Origin: an uncultured Eubacteriales bacterium
Lineage (GTDB): Bacteria; Bacillota; Clostridia; UBA1381; UBA9506
Direction: 5' to 3'
DNA length: 20,722 bases
NCBI GenBank assembly: GCA_900545185.1
Contig: UQYH01000030.1
Coordinates: 1-20,722 of the forward strand
Under the pieces are notes generated by a model. It saw nothing but the letters and a program-made list of their open reading frames with translations. It was not told the DNA's origin and ran no database searches. Position 1 is the stretch's first letter, and the number at the start of each line of letters is the position of its first letter. Made by a program: the position numbers and the translations under genes. Positions 14,562 to 20,722 of this stretch are shown one piece after another.

Positions 14562-16202
14562 ATGGACAGAGTTAAACTTTTGCAACAATCATCACTGGAA
14601 AAAATATATTTGGATTGGGAAGAAAACACTGAAGAACTGACACACCTTTCGGTTTTGAAGAATGAAAAATTTTCTTACCAAATTGCCTATCACGGTATGG
14701 TGCGCTACATGCGTGACACCACGAAAATTGTGGTGGATTCTCCGCTTGCGGCGTTTGTAACGGTGCGTTTTGTCGGCAATGTGCCCGTATCCTGCACAAC
14801 GCGCGGCGAAATTGACGAGTTTTACGAACGTACCGCACCCGGCCTTTTTCCGGATGTTTTATATCCGATTGAGAACAACACGATGGATGTTCTTTGCGGT
14901 CGCTGGCACAGCTTATGGATTACGGCGGAGCTTGACGGTATGGTGGCGGCCGGTACCTATCCGATTACGGTTTCGTTTGTCAGCAAAGAGGCAACCGTAT
15001 CCAAAACCATGACGGTAGAGGTGATTGACGCGCTTTTGCCGGAACAGGACATGATTTTTACCCAGTGGTTTCACACGGACTGTCTGGCGGATTATTATAA
15101 AGTACCTGTTTTTTCGGAGGCACATTGGGAACGGATTGACCAATTTATGCAAACGGCTTATCAAAACGGCATTAATATGATTTTAACGCCGATATTTACG
15201 CCGCCGCTGGATACGCAGGTGGGTCATGCCAGAACAACGGTGCAGCTGGTTGACATTGAAAAAGACGGCGACACCTACCGCTTTTGTTTTGATAAACTGC
15301 GGCGCTTTATTGCACTGGCAAAAAAGAATCATATGCGGTATTTTGAAATGGCGCATTTGTTTACGCAATGGGGACTGGAGTTTACGCCGAATATCATGGC
15401 AACGGAGAGCGGCGCGGTAAAGCGTATTTTTGGCTGGCATGTTGCTTCGGAGGATCCTGCATACATGCACTTTTTGTCACAGCTTTTACCGGCGCTGGAT
15501 GCCGTGCTGAAGGAGGAGGGCATTGCGGAGCATACCTTCTTCCATATCTCCGATGAACCGCACACAGAGCATCTGGAACGTTATATGAAGCTGAAAAAAG
15601 CCGTGCAGGCCTATTTGCCGGGCTATGAATTTATTGATGCATTGTCACATTTTGAATACTACCAACAAGGCGTTGTGGATCATCCCATTCCGTCAACAGA
15701 CAGTATTCAGCCGTTTATTGACCATAAGGTGCCGGAGTTGTGGTCGTATTACTGCTGCTCACAGGAAAAAGATGTGTGCAACCGATTTATGTCCATGCCG
15801 TCTTATCGGAATCGGATGATTGGCCTGCAGTTTTTTAAGTATCATGTTAAGGGCTTTTTGCATTGGGGGTATAACTTTTATAACTCAGCTTTGTCGCTTG
15901 GTCATGTCAACCCCTTTATGGTGACGGACTGTATTGACACATACCAGGCCGGTGATGCGTTTTCGGTGTATCCCGGCGAGGACGGGCCGCTTGAATCCAT
16001 GCGTATTTTGATTTTTTATGACGCGTTGCAGGATGTGCGTGCCTTAAAGCTCTTGGCGGGGTATATCGGGCACGATGCGGTTGTTCGGCTGATCGAGAAA
16101 GAAGCAGGTATGGAAATCCACTTTGATCAATTTCCGCATGATAAACACTTTTTGCTGCGGCTGCGTGATGCAGTGAATCAAGAGATCAAAAAATATTTAT
16201 AA
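14562..16202 (+). CDS. GH123-like (DUF4091) glycosidase
   Basis: A 546-residue protein. The N-terminal 155 or so residues form a beta-sandwich (FSYQIAYHG, then LCGRWHSLWITAELDG, then GTYPITVSF). The DUF4091/GH123 barrel starts at IFTQWFHTDCLADYY. The catalytic motif HISDEPHTEH places the Asp-Glu pair at D331-E332, the pair used in substrate-assisted hydrolysis by characterised GH123 beta-N-acetylgalactosaminidases. WSYYCCSQEKDVCNRFMSMP and GFLHWGYNFYNS are further family blocks. There is no signal peptide, so it should act in the cytoplasm on imported GalNAc-containing or related glycans. That specificity is inferred from distant relatives. AGGAGG lies 5 nt before the ATG; no separate promoter is seen, so it is probably co-transcribed with the GH2 gene. 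A terminator follows at 16216. Confidence 0.85.
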   Translation: MDRVKLLQQSSLEKIYLDWEENTEELTHLSVLKNEKFSYQIAYHGMVRYMRDTTKIVVDSPLAAFVTVRFVGNVPVSCTTRGEIDEFYERTAPGLFPDVLYPIENNTMDVLCGRWHSLWITAELDGMVAAGTYPITVSFVSKEATVSKTMTVEVIDALLPEQDMIFTQWFHTDCLADYYKVPVFSEAHWERIDQFMQTAYQNGINMILTPIFTPPLDTQVGHARTTVQLVDIEKDGDTYRFCFDKLRRFIALAKKNHMRYFEMAHLFTQWGLEFTPNIMATESGAVKRIFGWHVASEDPAYMHFLSQLLPALDAVLKEEGIAEHTFFHISDEPHTEHLERYMKLKKAVQAYLPGYEFIDALSHFEYYQQGVVDHPIPSTDSIQPFIDHKVPELWSYYCCSQEKDVCNRFMSMPSYRNRMIGLQFFKYHVKGFLHWGYNFYNSALSLGHVNPFMVTDCIDTYQAGDAFSVYPGEDGPLESMRILIFYDALQDVRALKLLAGYIGHDAVVRLIEKEAGMEIHFDQFPHDKHFLLRLRDAVNQEIKKYL

Positions 16203-16215
16203 ACAACAGAATTTT

Positions 16216-16257
16216 AAAAGAGTATTTTCGTGAAGCAATGAAAATGCTCTTTTTTTA
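16216..16257 (+). terminator. Terminator of the glycosidase cassette
   Basis: AAAAGAGTATTTTC (16216-16229) pairs with GAAAATGCTCTTTT (16240-16253) over 14 bp with one G-U pair, then a T-run to 16256. It begins 14 nt after the GH123-like stop codon. Confidence 0.85.
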
Positions 16258-16291
16258 GTGCGTGGTTTTACATCTCTTTGTGAAATGACTA

Positions 16292-16320
16292 TTGACATGC
16301 AAGGTACAATATGTTATACT
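16292..16320 (+). promoter_or_regulatory. Promoter of the degV-family gene
   Basis: TTGACA (16292-16297), a 17-bp spacer, and TATACT (16315-16320). The -10 box overlaps a palindrome (16317-16330), suggesting repression. Confidence 0.85.
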
Positions 16321-16344
16321 TTGTAAAGTAGTATTAAAAACTAC
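16317..16344. promoter_or_regulatory. Operator candidate over the degV promoter
   Basis: Two overlapping inverted repeats: TACTTT-GT-AAAGTA (16317-16330), covering the -10 box and start site, and GTAGT (16328-16332) with ACTAC (16340-16344). A MarR- or FapR-like lipid regulator is one possibility, because DegV proteins bind fatty acids. No known consensus is matched exactly. Confidence 0.4.
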
Positions 16345-16364
16345 GAAAGGAAGGTATTGAAACG

Positions 16365-17204
16365 ATGAAAACCGCAATTGTCATTGATTCGGGCTGTGAC
16401 GTATCTGAAGAACTGATTGAAAAATACGATATGAAAGTACTGAGACTGCATGTTATTTATCCGGAAAAAGACTATGCAGACGGTATTGATATAAAGCCGG
16501 AAACCATATATGAGAGGTTTCCGGAGGAAATCCCTACTACCTCGACCCCGTCTCCGCAGGATGTGTATGATCTGCTTCGCACAATTTGTGAGGAGGGTTA
16601 CACCCATGTACTGGCTTTTTCAATTTCGAGCGGCCTAAGCACCACGTATAACACCCTTTGCAGTGCGCTTGCGGAGGAAAAAGGCCTGATCTCCTACGTG
16701 ATGGATACAAAAAGCATCTCCTTTGGCGCAGGGGTATTTGCCGTATGGGCGGCAGAGCAGCTTGCGGCAGGCAAAAGCTTTGAGAATGTGGTGAAAGAAC
16801 TGCCCCGAAAGGTGAGCGATTGTAAGATTTTTTATTACATGGACACTTTAAAATATTTACAAAAGGGCGGCAGAATCGGGCTTGTCAGCTCTGTTGTCGG
16901 GACAATGCTGAAAATTAAACCGATTATATCCTGTAACGAAAACGGGGTTTATTACACGGTGACAAAGGTGCGCGGTGAAAAGCTGGGCTTGCAAAAGCTG
17001 TTGGAAACAGCTAAGGCCTTTGCCGGTGACGATGCGTGCTATTTTGCGGTCTTAAACGGTGACGGCAGAGATAAGGCCGATGCTGTCGTGGAGCAGGTAA
17101 CGCAGCTTGACAACGGCACACTGATTGAGGATAAGCAGATTACGGCCTCTATGGCGGTACATACAGGGCCGGGTCTGGTCGGAATTATGGTTTTTAAATT
17201 ATAA
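16365..17204 (+). CDS. DegV-family fatty-acid-binding protein (FakB-like)
   Basis: A 279-residue cytosolic protein, normal for DegV/FakB. These proteins bind a fatty acid and present its carboxylate to the kinase FakA, feeding exogenous fatty acids into phospholipid synthesis. Visible motifs are TAIVIDSGCDV at the N-terminus, the TTSTPSPQDVYDL loop (58-70) that contacts the carboxylate, FSISSGLSTTYN (86-95), DTKSISFGAGVFAVWAA, and YYMDTLKYLQKGGRIG. The C-terminus HTGPGLVGIMVF is the usual HxGpG motif, with the histidine near the ligand head group. A GGAAGG-type ribosome-binding site precedes the ATG. The gene has its own promoter with a palindrome and its own terminator. No fakA gene is nearby, which is common. 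Confidence 0.93.
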   Translation: MKTAIVIDSGCDVSEELIEKYDMKVLRLHVIYPEKDYADGIDIKPETIYERFPEEIPTTSTPSPQDVYDLLRTICEEGYTHVLAFSISSGLSTTYNTLCSALAEEKGLISYVMDTKSISFGAGVFAVWAAEQLAAGKSFENVVKELPRKVSDCKIFYYMDTLKYLQKGGRIGLVSSVVGTMLKIKPIISCNENGVYYTVTKVRGEKLGLQKLLETAKAFAGDDACYFAVLNGDGRDKADAVVEQVTQLDNGTLIEDKQITASMAVHTGPGLVGIMVFKL

Positions 17205-17243
17205 AGCAATGCACAGCAAGATCATTGTTGCAGCGGCTCTGAC

Positions 17244-17287
17244 GGGGTGAGTTGTAAAAGCGCAGTTTTTACGGCTCGCCCTTTTTT
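17244..17287 (+). terminator. Terminator of the degV-family gene
   Basis: A long stem of about 15 bp with several G-U pairs, from GGGGTGAGTTGTAAAA (from 17244) to TTTTACGGCTCGCCC (17267-17281), followed by TTTTTT. It lies about 40 nt after the stop codon. Confidence 0.82.
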
Positions 17288-17350
17288 ATATGCATTTGCA
17301 AACAGAATGATTTTTTAAACGGGGACGGGCGAAAATTGTGTGCTTCGGGA

Positions 17351-17379
17351 TTGTAATTTTGTAAAAAGTGTGCTACAAT
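17351..17379 (+). promoter_or_regulatory. Promoter of the DUF4364-trxB operon
   Basis: TTGTAA (17351-17356), a 17-bp spacer, and TACAAT (17374-17379). Transcription would start near 17386, which rules out the longer frame that opens at 17368. Confidence 0.72.
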
Positions 17380-17409
17380 AATAACATGTACAACCGAAAG
17401 GTGAGGAAT

Positions 17410-17967
17410 ATGAAAAAGAATATTTGGGAAAATGTATATTATAGACTAAAAGATCCGGTTGAGATCCGTTTGGCGATTTTGTATGTCATTTTTTATGCGG
17501 ATATTCCCGTTAGCGATGTCGAATTAAAGCACTGCATGCTGGAGGCCACAAGCGTGGACTTTTTGGACCTGTGCGATATTATCGGCAAGGTGCGCAAGGA
17601 AAACTATATCAGAACCGTGTGGCGTGATGAAATTGAAAAGTACGAGTTGACCCCTTCCGGCACAGATATGATTTCTATGTTTGAGGATAAGCTGTTGCCC
17701 AGCGTTAAAAACAGCCTGAAACATTCGGTTGACCAATATTACAAAAACGAGACCAGCCGCAAATCCCTTCGGTGCGATATACGCCCCGTGGGAGATGGTA
17801 TGTATAACGTTGAGTTGGAACTGAAGGAAGGCAAAAACTCTCTTTTGGCAATATCGCTGTTTGCAGGCAATAAAAAAAGAGCGCTCAGCATGTGCCGCTG
17901 CTTCCGTCGGGATCCGTATGCAATTTATCACCAATTATCGGAACTGTTACATCAGCCGGAGGAATAG
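17410..17967 (+). CDS. DUF4364 family protein, winged-helix-like
   Basis: A 185-residue protein matching the DUF4364 family of Clostridia. The N-terminal half (about 12-95) looks like a winged helix of the PadR/MarR sort: IRLAILYVIFYADIPVSDVEL, then VDFLDLCDIIGKVRKENYI, then the wing ending YELTPSGTDMISMF. The C-terminal half is beta-rich (CDIRPVGDGMYNVELELKE, then NSLLAISLFAG). The role is unknown; DNA binding is inferred from the fold. I start at the ATG at 17410 (MKKNIWENVYY), which follows AAAGGTGAGG; the upstream extension overlaps the promoter region. It lies 12 nt before trxB and shares its transcript, a pairing that may reflect a regulatory link to redox state. Confidence 0.87.
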   Translation: MKKNIWENVYYRLKDPVEIRLAILYVIFYADIPVSDVELKHCMLEATSVDFLDLCDIIGKVRKENYIRTVWRDEIEKYELTPSGTDMISMFEDKLLPSVKNSLKHSVDQYYKNETSRKSLRCDIRPVGDGMYNVELELKEGKNSLLAISLFAGNKKRALSMCRCFRRDPYAIYHQLSELLHQPEE

Positions 17968-17979
17968 GAGTTTTGTAAT

Positions 17980-18891
17980 ATGCAATATGATGTTATCATT
18001 GTCGGCGGCGGCCCGGCCGGCTTAAATGCGGCGCTTTACGCATCGCGTGCAGGGCTATCGTGTCTGGTTTTGGAAAAAATGTTTACCGGCGGACAAATGA
18101 CAAAAACAAGCAGGCTGGACAATTATATTGGATTTCCCGATGGGATAGATGCGGTAGAGCTTGCCATGCAAATGGAGCGTCAAGCCGCAAACGCCGGAGC
18201 AGTGATTTGTTATGACGAGGTAACCGCATTGCAGCTGACAGATCGGGTTAAACGGATACAAACAGCCAAAGCGGAATATGAAGCCAAAACGGTGATTCTT
18301 GCCATGGGCGCCAAACCGCGTCCGTTGGGAGCGCCGGGAGAAGAAAAACTGCTTGGCTGCGGCGTTTCGTACTGTGCGACCTGCGATGGGGCGCTGTATA
18401 AAGGCAAAACAGCGGTTGTGGTCGGCGGCGGCGATACAGCTCTTGAGGACGCGCTGTTTTTGGCAAAGCTGTGTCAAAGGGTATATATTGTGCATCGGCG
18501 TACGCAGTTTCGGGGCGCAAAGGTACTGGAACAATCCGTTCGGAATCAGCCCAACATAGAGCTTGTGCTGGACTCGGTGGTGACGGAAATCGAAGGCACA
18601 GAGCGTGTGACGGGCATTCGCGTACAAAATGTTCGTAATGACGTTTGCAGGCGGCTGGATACACAGGCTGTTTTTGTTGCGGTCGGCACAGAACCGATAA
18701 CGGACTTGCTTGTCGGCCGGCTTCCCTTGGAGGAGGGTGGATATGTTGCAACAAACGAGGCTATGGAAACAGCGCTGCCCGGTGTCTTTGCAGCCGGAGA
18801 TTTGCGCAAAAAGCCGCTGAGGCAGGTGATTACTGCCGCGTCCGACGGTGCGGTTGCTGCGGTTTCGGCTCTGCGGTATTTAGAAAGCTAA
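17980..18891 (+). CDS. trxB: Thioredoxin reductase (NADPH-type)
   Basis: A 303-residue flavoenzyme that passes electrons from NADPH through FAD and a disulfide to thioredoxin. The FAD-binding motif is GGGPAGLNAALYASRAG (9-25). The redox-active pair is CATC (132-135) in SYCATCDGALYKGK. The NADPH domain has GGGDTALEDALFLAK (149-163), and HRRTQFR (172-178) carries the arginines that grip the 2'-phosphate, so NADPH rather than a ferredoxin donor is expected. The C-terminal FAD motif is VFAAGDLRKKPLRQVITAAS. Length and order are standard. GGAG lies 9 nt before the ATG. It is second in an operon with the DUF4364 gene and ends just before a bidirectional terminator. No thioredoxin gene is adjacent. 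Confidence 0.94.
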   Translation: MQYDVIIVGGGPAGLNAALYASRAGLSCLVLEKMFTGGQMTKTSRLDNYIGFPDGIDAVELAMQMERQAANAGAVICYDEVTALQLTDRVKRIQTAKAEYEAKTVILAMGAKPRPLGAPGEEKLLGCGVSYCATCDGALYKGKTAVVVGGGDTALEDALFLAKLCQRVYIVHRRTQFRGAKVLEQSVRNQPNIELVLDSVVTEIEGTERVTGIRVQNVRNDVCRRLDTQAVFVAVGTEPITDLLVGRLPLEEGGYVATNEAMETALPGVFAAGDLRKKPLRQVITAASDGAVAAVSALRYLES

Positions 18892-18896
18892 CAGAT

Positions 18897-18943
18897 AAAA
18901 GAACTGTCGCAAAATCAATTCATTTTGCGACAGTTCTTTTTTT
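18897..18943. terminator. Strong bidirectional terminator between trxB and the SpoVAF-like gene
   Basis: A perfect 19-bp stem: AAAAGAACTGTCGCAAAAT (18897-18915) and ATTTTGCGACAGTTCTTTT (18922-18940), with a 6-nt loop and a T-run to 18943. The A-run on the left arm gives a T-run on the minus strand, so it can stop transcription of the two convergent genes. It abuts the SpoVAF-like stop codon. Confidence 0.93.
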
Positions 18944-20357
18944 ATTTCATTTTTGAGCGCAGCCGATGTCGATACAAATGCGTCTTTAAGGCTTTCCAGT
19001 TAAACGGGATTAAGGGATAGAGGTACCCCTTGCCTGTTACGGTTTTGTTTGTGGCAATAAAAACGACCACTAAAATCGTGCCGATAATAAAGCCCCAAAG
19101 CTTGAAAAAGTACGTGGTCAGCAACAGCATAATACGCATCAGTTTAAAGGAATAGCTTAGCTCTATACTGGGCTGCGTAAAACCGGCAATGGCAACAAAG
19201 GACATGTATAAAATAGTATCCGGCACCATCCAGCCCGATTTTACGGCAAAATCACCCAACAGCAGTGCACCGATGATGCTTAGTGAGTTGCCCAGCATAT
19301 TCGGTGTATTGACGGAGGCCAGCCGCAGTACATCAATTGACCCCTCCAGCAGCAAAAGCTGAATAATAATCGGTACCGAAGCCGGAGCCGACAGCCCCAA
19401 AAAGGATAGTGACGGTGGCAGATGCGACATGTTTTCGACGGCCAAAAGCCAAAGCGGTGTTAAAAACAGTGTTGCAATAAACACCAAATTCCGTATCCAT
19501 CGAATGTAGGTTCCAATGAGCGGCGGAAAATAAAAGTCGTTCGGTTCCTGCAAAAAGTCCAGTATGGAGGTGGGCAAAATCATGGCGGCAGGCGCGTTAT
19601 CAATTAATATTACAATGTTCCCCTCTAAAATTGCGGCAGCTGCCGCATCGGGACGCTCGGTATAGCGCACCTTTGGGAAGGGGTTGTACCATCGTCGGCG
19701 CACCATACATTCGGCCAGACTTTCCATATTCATGGTGAGTGAATCAACCTGAACGCCGTTTAATTTACTGCGGATGACAGCCAGTTCATCCTGTTTGGCC
19801 AAATCCTCAATATATAAAAGGGCAATATCGGTACGGGAGCGTGTACCGACACGCATCATTTCGGCAATCAGCCTGGGGTCACGTATGCGGCGGCGCACCA
19901 ACGCTATATTCCAAATAACGGTTTCGACAAATCCATCGCGCGAGCCGCGCATAACACGCTCTTTTTCCGGCTCCTCCGTGTTACGCGCCGGATAGTCACG
20001 CAAATCCAGCACAAGAGCGCCTTCAAAGCCGTCTACAATAAATACGCTTTTACCGGCCAAAAGCTGTGTGATGACCTCGTCTGCATCCGTGTAAATATCA
20101 ACCTCGGTATAGGTGATAAACCGGTTGACAAAATCTTCAAAGTCCGTTGCTGCCTGTATCTGCTTAGGGGTAATTTCCAAAAGATGTGCCACAAGGCGTT
20201 CCATTACAACATCATTTAAAAAACCATCCAAATAATACAGCATGGCCGACCGTCCACCGAAACTGAAACCGCGGTATAGCAAGTCGCCGCTTTTGCCGAT
20301 GGGTAAAATTTCTTCTAAAATTGCTTTGTTTTCCGTAATGCTTTTCTTTAAAATCAT
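18942..20357 (-). CDS. spoVAF: GerA-superfamily spore protein, SpoVAF-like
   Basis: A 471-residue membrane protein of the GerA family (germinant receptor A subunits and SpoVAF). The soluble N-terminal two thirds include GGRSAMLYYLDGFLNDVVMERL, FVDGFEG-type strands (FIVDGFEGALVLDLRDYPAR), and the block SRDGFVETVIWNIALVRRRI, then DPRLIAEMMRVGTRSRTD. Four or five membrane segments follow, containing PLWLLAVE, GSIDVLRLAS and NTPNMLGNSLSIIGALLLGD. The C-terminus GYLYPLIPFNWKALK is closer to SpoVAF than to GerAA as I recall them. SpoVAF influences ion release during germination. The ATG at 20357 follows GAGGT at 6 nt spacing, 19 nt after the spoVG stop; a longer frame to 20402 would overlap spoVG. 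No other spoVA gene is adjacent, so the exact subfamily is uncertain. Confidence 0.85.
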   Translation of the reverse strand: MILKKSITENKAILEEILPIGKSGDLLYRGFSFGGRSAMLYYLDGFLNDVVMERLVAHLLEITPKQIQAATDFEDFVNRFITYTEVDIYTDADEVITQLLAGKSVFIVDGFEGALVLDLRDYPARNTEEPEKERVMRGSRDGFVETVIWNIALVRRRIRDPRLIAEMMRVGTRSRTDIALLYIEDLAKQDELAVIRSKLNGVQVDSLTMNMESLAECMVRRRWYNPFPKVRYTERPDAAAAAILEGNIVILIDNAPAAMILPTSILDFLQEPNDFYFPPLIGTYIRWIRNLVFIATLFLTPLWLLAVENMSHLPPSLSFLGLSAPASVPIIIQLLLLEGSIDVLRLASVNTPNMLGNSLSIIGALLLGDFAVKSGWMVPDTILYMSFVAIAGFTQPSIELSYSFKLMRIMLLLTTYFFKLWGFIIGTILVVVFIATNKTVTGKGYLYPLIPFNWKALKTHLYRHRLRSKMK

Positions 20358-20376
20358 CCCAATACCTCGATACGTT

Positions 20377-20655
20377 TTATTCTGTGCTCTCGCTTTCTTC
20401 AATTAAGGCGGTTTGATATTTTTCCAAAATGCTTTTTTCCAAAACATCGCGCATTTCCATGTTAATCGGGTGGGCAACGTCTTTAAACTCACCTTCGGGC
20501 GTTTTGCGGCTGGGCATGGCGATAAACAGCTTGTCGGCGCCTTCAATCACCTTAATATCGTGAATTACAAGCGCGTTGTCAAAGGTGACCGAAACAACAG
20601 CTTTCATTTTAGATTCCAAATTGATTTTTCGTATGCGTATATCCGTAATCTGCAT
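20377..20655 (-). CDS. spoVG: Septation / RNA-binding regulator SpoVG
   Basis: A 92-residue protein of canonical SpoVG length and sequence: MQITDIRIRKIN, then KAVVSVTFDNALVIHDIKVI, GLFIAMPSRK-like KLFIAMPSRKTPEGEFKDVA, then HPINMEMRDVLEKSILEKY. The conserved FIAMPSRK and DVAHPI motifs are intact. SpoVG is a small dimeric nucleic-acid-binding regulator that affects sporulation cortex formation and septum placement in Bacillus and gene expression in other Firmicutes. AGGAG lies 8 nt before the ATG at 20655. Only 67 nt of upstream DNA is in the window and I see no clear sigma-A or sigma-H promoter in it. The SpoVAF-like gene follows 19 nt downstream, so the two are probably co-transcribed. Confidence 0.97.
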   Translation of the reverse strand: MQITDIRIRKINLESKMKAVVSVTFDNALVIHDIKVIEGADKLFIAMPSRKTPEGEFKDVAHPINMEMRDVLEKSILEKYQTALIEESESTE

Positions 20656-20722
20656 TTGTCATTCTCCTGTGTTTCATAGTGATTTGTGCTTATTTTCTGT
20701 TAATCAAGCAGAAATATACACA

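Noticed and set aside
18055..18754. Antisense ORFs of 190 and 168 residues
   Set aside because: Both lie opposite the well-defined trxB gene and lack recognisable motifs.
1..20722. CRISPR array, prophage or toxin-antitoxin module
   Set aside because: No regularly spaced repeats, phage structural genes or recognisable toxin pairs were seen on either strand.

Overview
The window looks like chromosome from a spore-forming member of the class Clostridia (Bacillota), probably a gut or anaerobic lineage. The evidence is a canonical SpoVG, a GerA-superfamily protein closest to SpoVAF, an FtsK/SpoIIIE translocase, a DUF4364 protein, a DegV/FakB protein, TnpV (a protein of clostridial mobile elements), AGGAGG ribosome-binding sites and sigma-A-type promoters with 17-bp spacers. 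No gene identifies the species.

Layout. (1) Bases 1-740 are visibly more AT-rich and read on the minus strand: tnpV, then a translationally coupled secreted protein that runs off the left edge. They look like the edge of a mobile element lying just downstream of a tRNA-Leu(UAG) gene (850-933, minus) that has its own consensus promoter and terminator. (2) Bases 1108-6333, minus strand, form a tight operon ftsK/spoIIIE - ygiQ - folD, with a 4-nt overlap at the first junction and an unusually long overlap (about 130 nt) at the second. (3) A divergent promoter region (6334-6540) drives ftsK leftward. Rightward it drives a small membrane ORF plus a flavodoxin-like oxidoreductase, under a consensus promoter that carries a perfect inverted-repeat operator candidate. 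(4) Bases 7599-9461 encode a zinc-ribbon, single-pass membrane protein with an extracellular DUF5050-like region. (5) Bases 9462-10025 are a structured non-coding stretch with a complex hairpin, a terminator and two similar promoters. (6) Bases 10026-16202 are a carbohydrate-active cassette: a DUF4838 protein interrupted by an in-frame TAA, a GH2-type glycosidase lacking the usual N-terminal domain, and a GH123-like (DUF4091) protein. None has a signal peptide, so they should act on imported oligosaccharides. No transporter or regulator is in view. (7) Bases 16365-18891 carry DegV/FakB on its own promoter, then a DUF4364-trxB operon ending in a very strong bidirectional terminator. (8) Bases 18942-20655, minus strand, hold spoVG followed by the SpoVAF/GerA-like gene.

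Most of the window is ordinary core genome. The accessory parts are the left edge and the glycosidase cassette. The observations most worth a second look are the in-frame stop splitting the DUF4838 gene, the ygiQ/folD overlap, the palindromic operator candidates at 6529-6550 and 16317-16344, the two overlapping small ORFs at 6568-6745, and the structured RNA candidate at 9490-9606. I did not find a convincing new defence, toxin or biosynthetic system.
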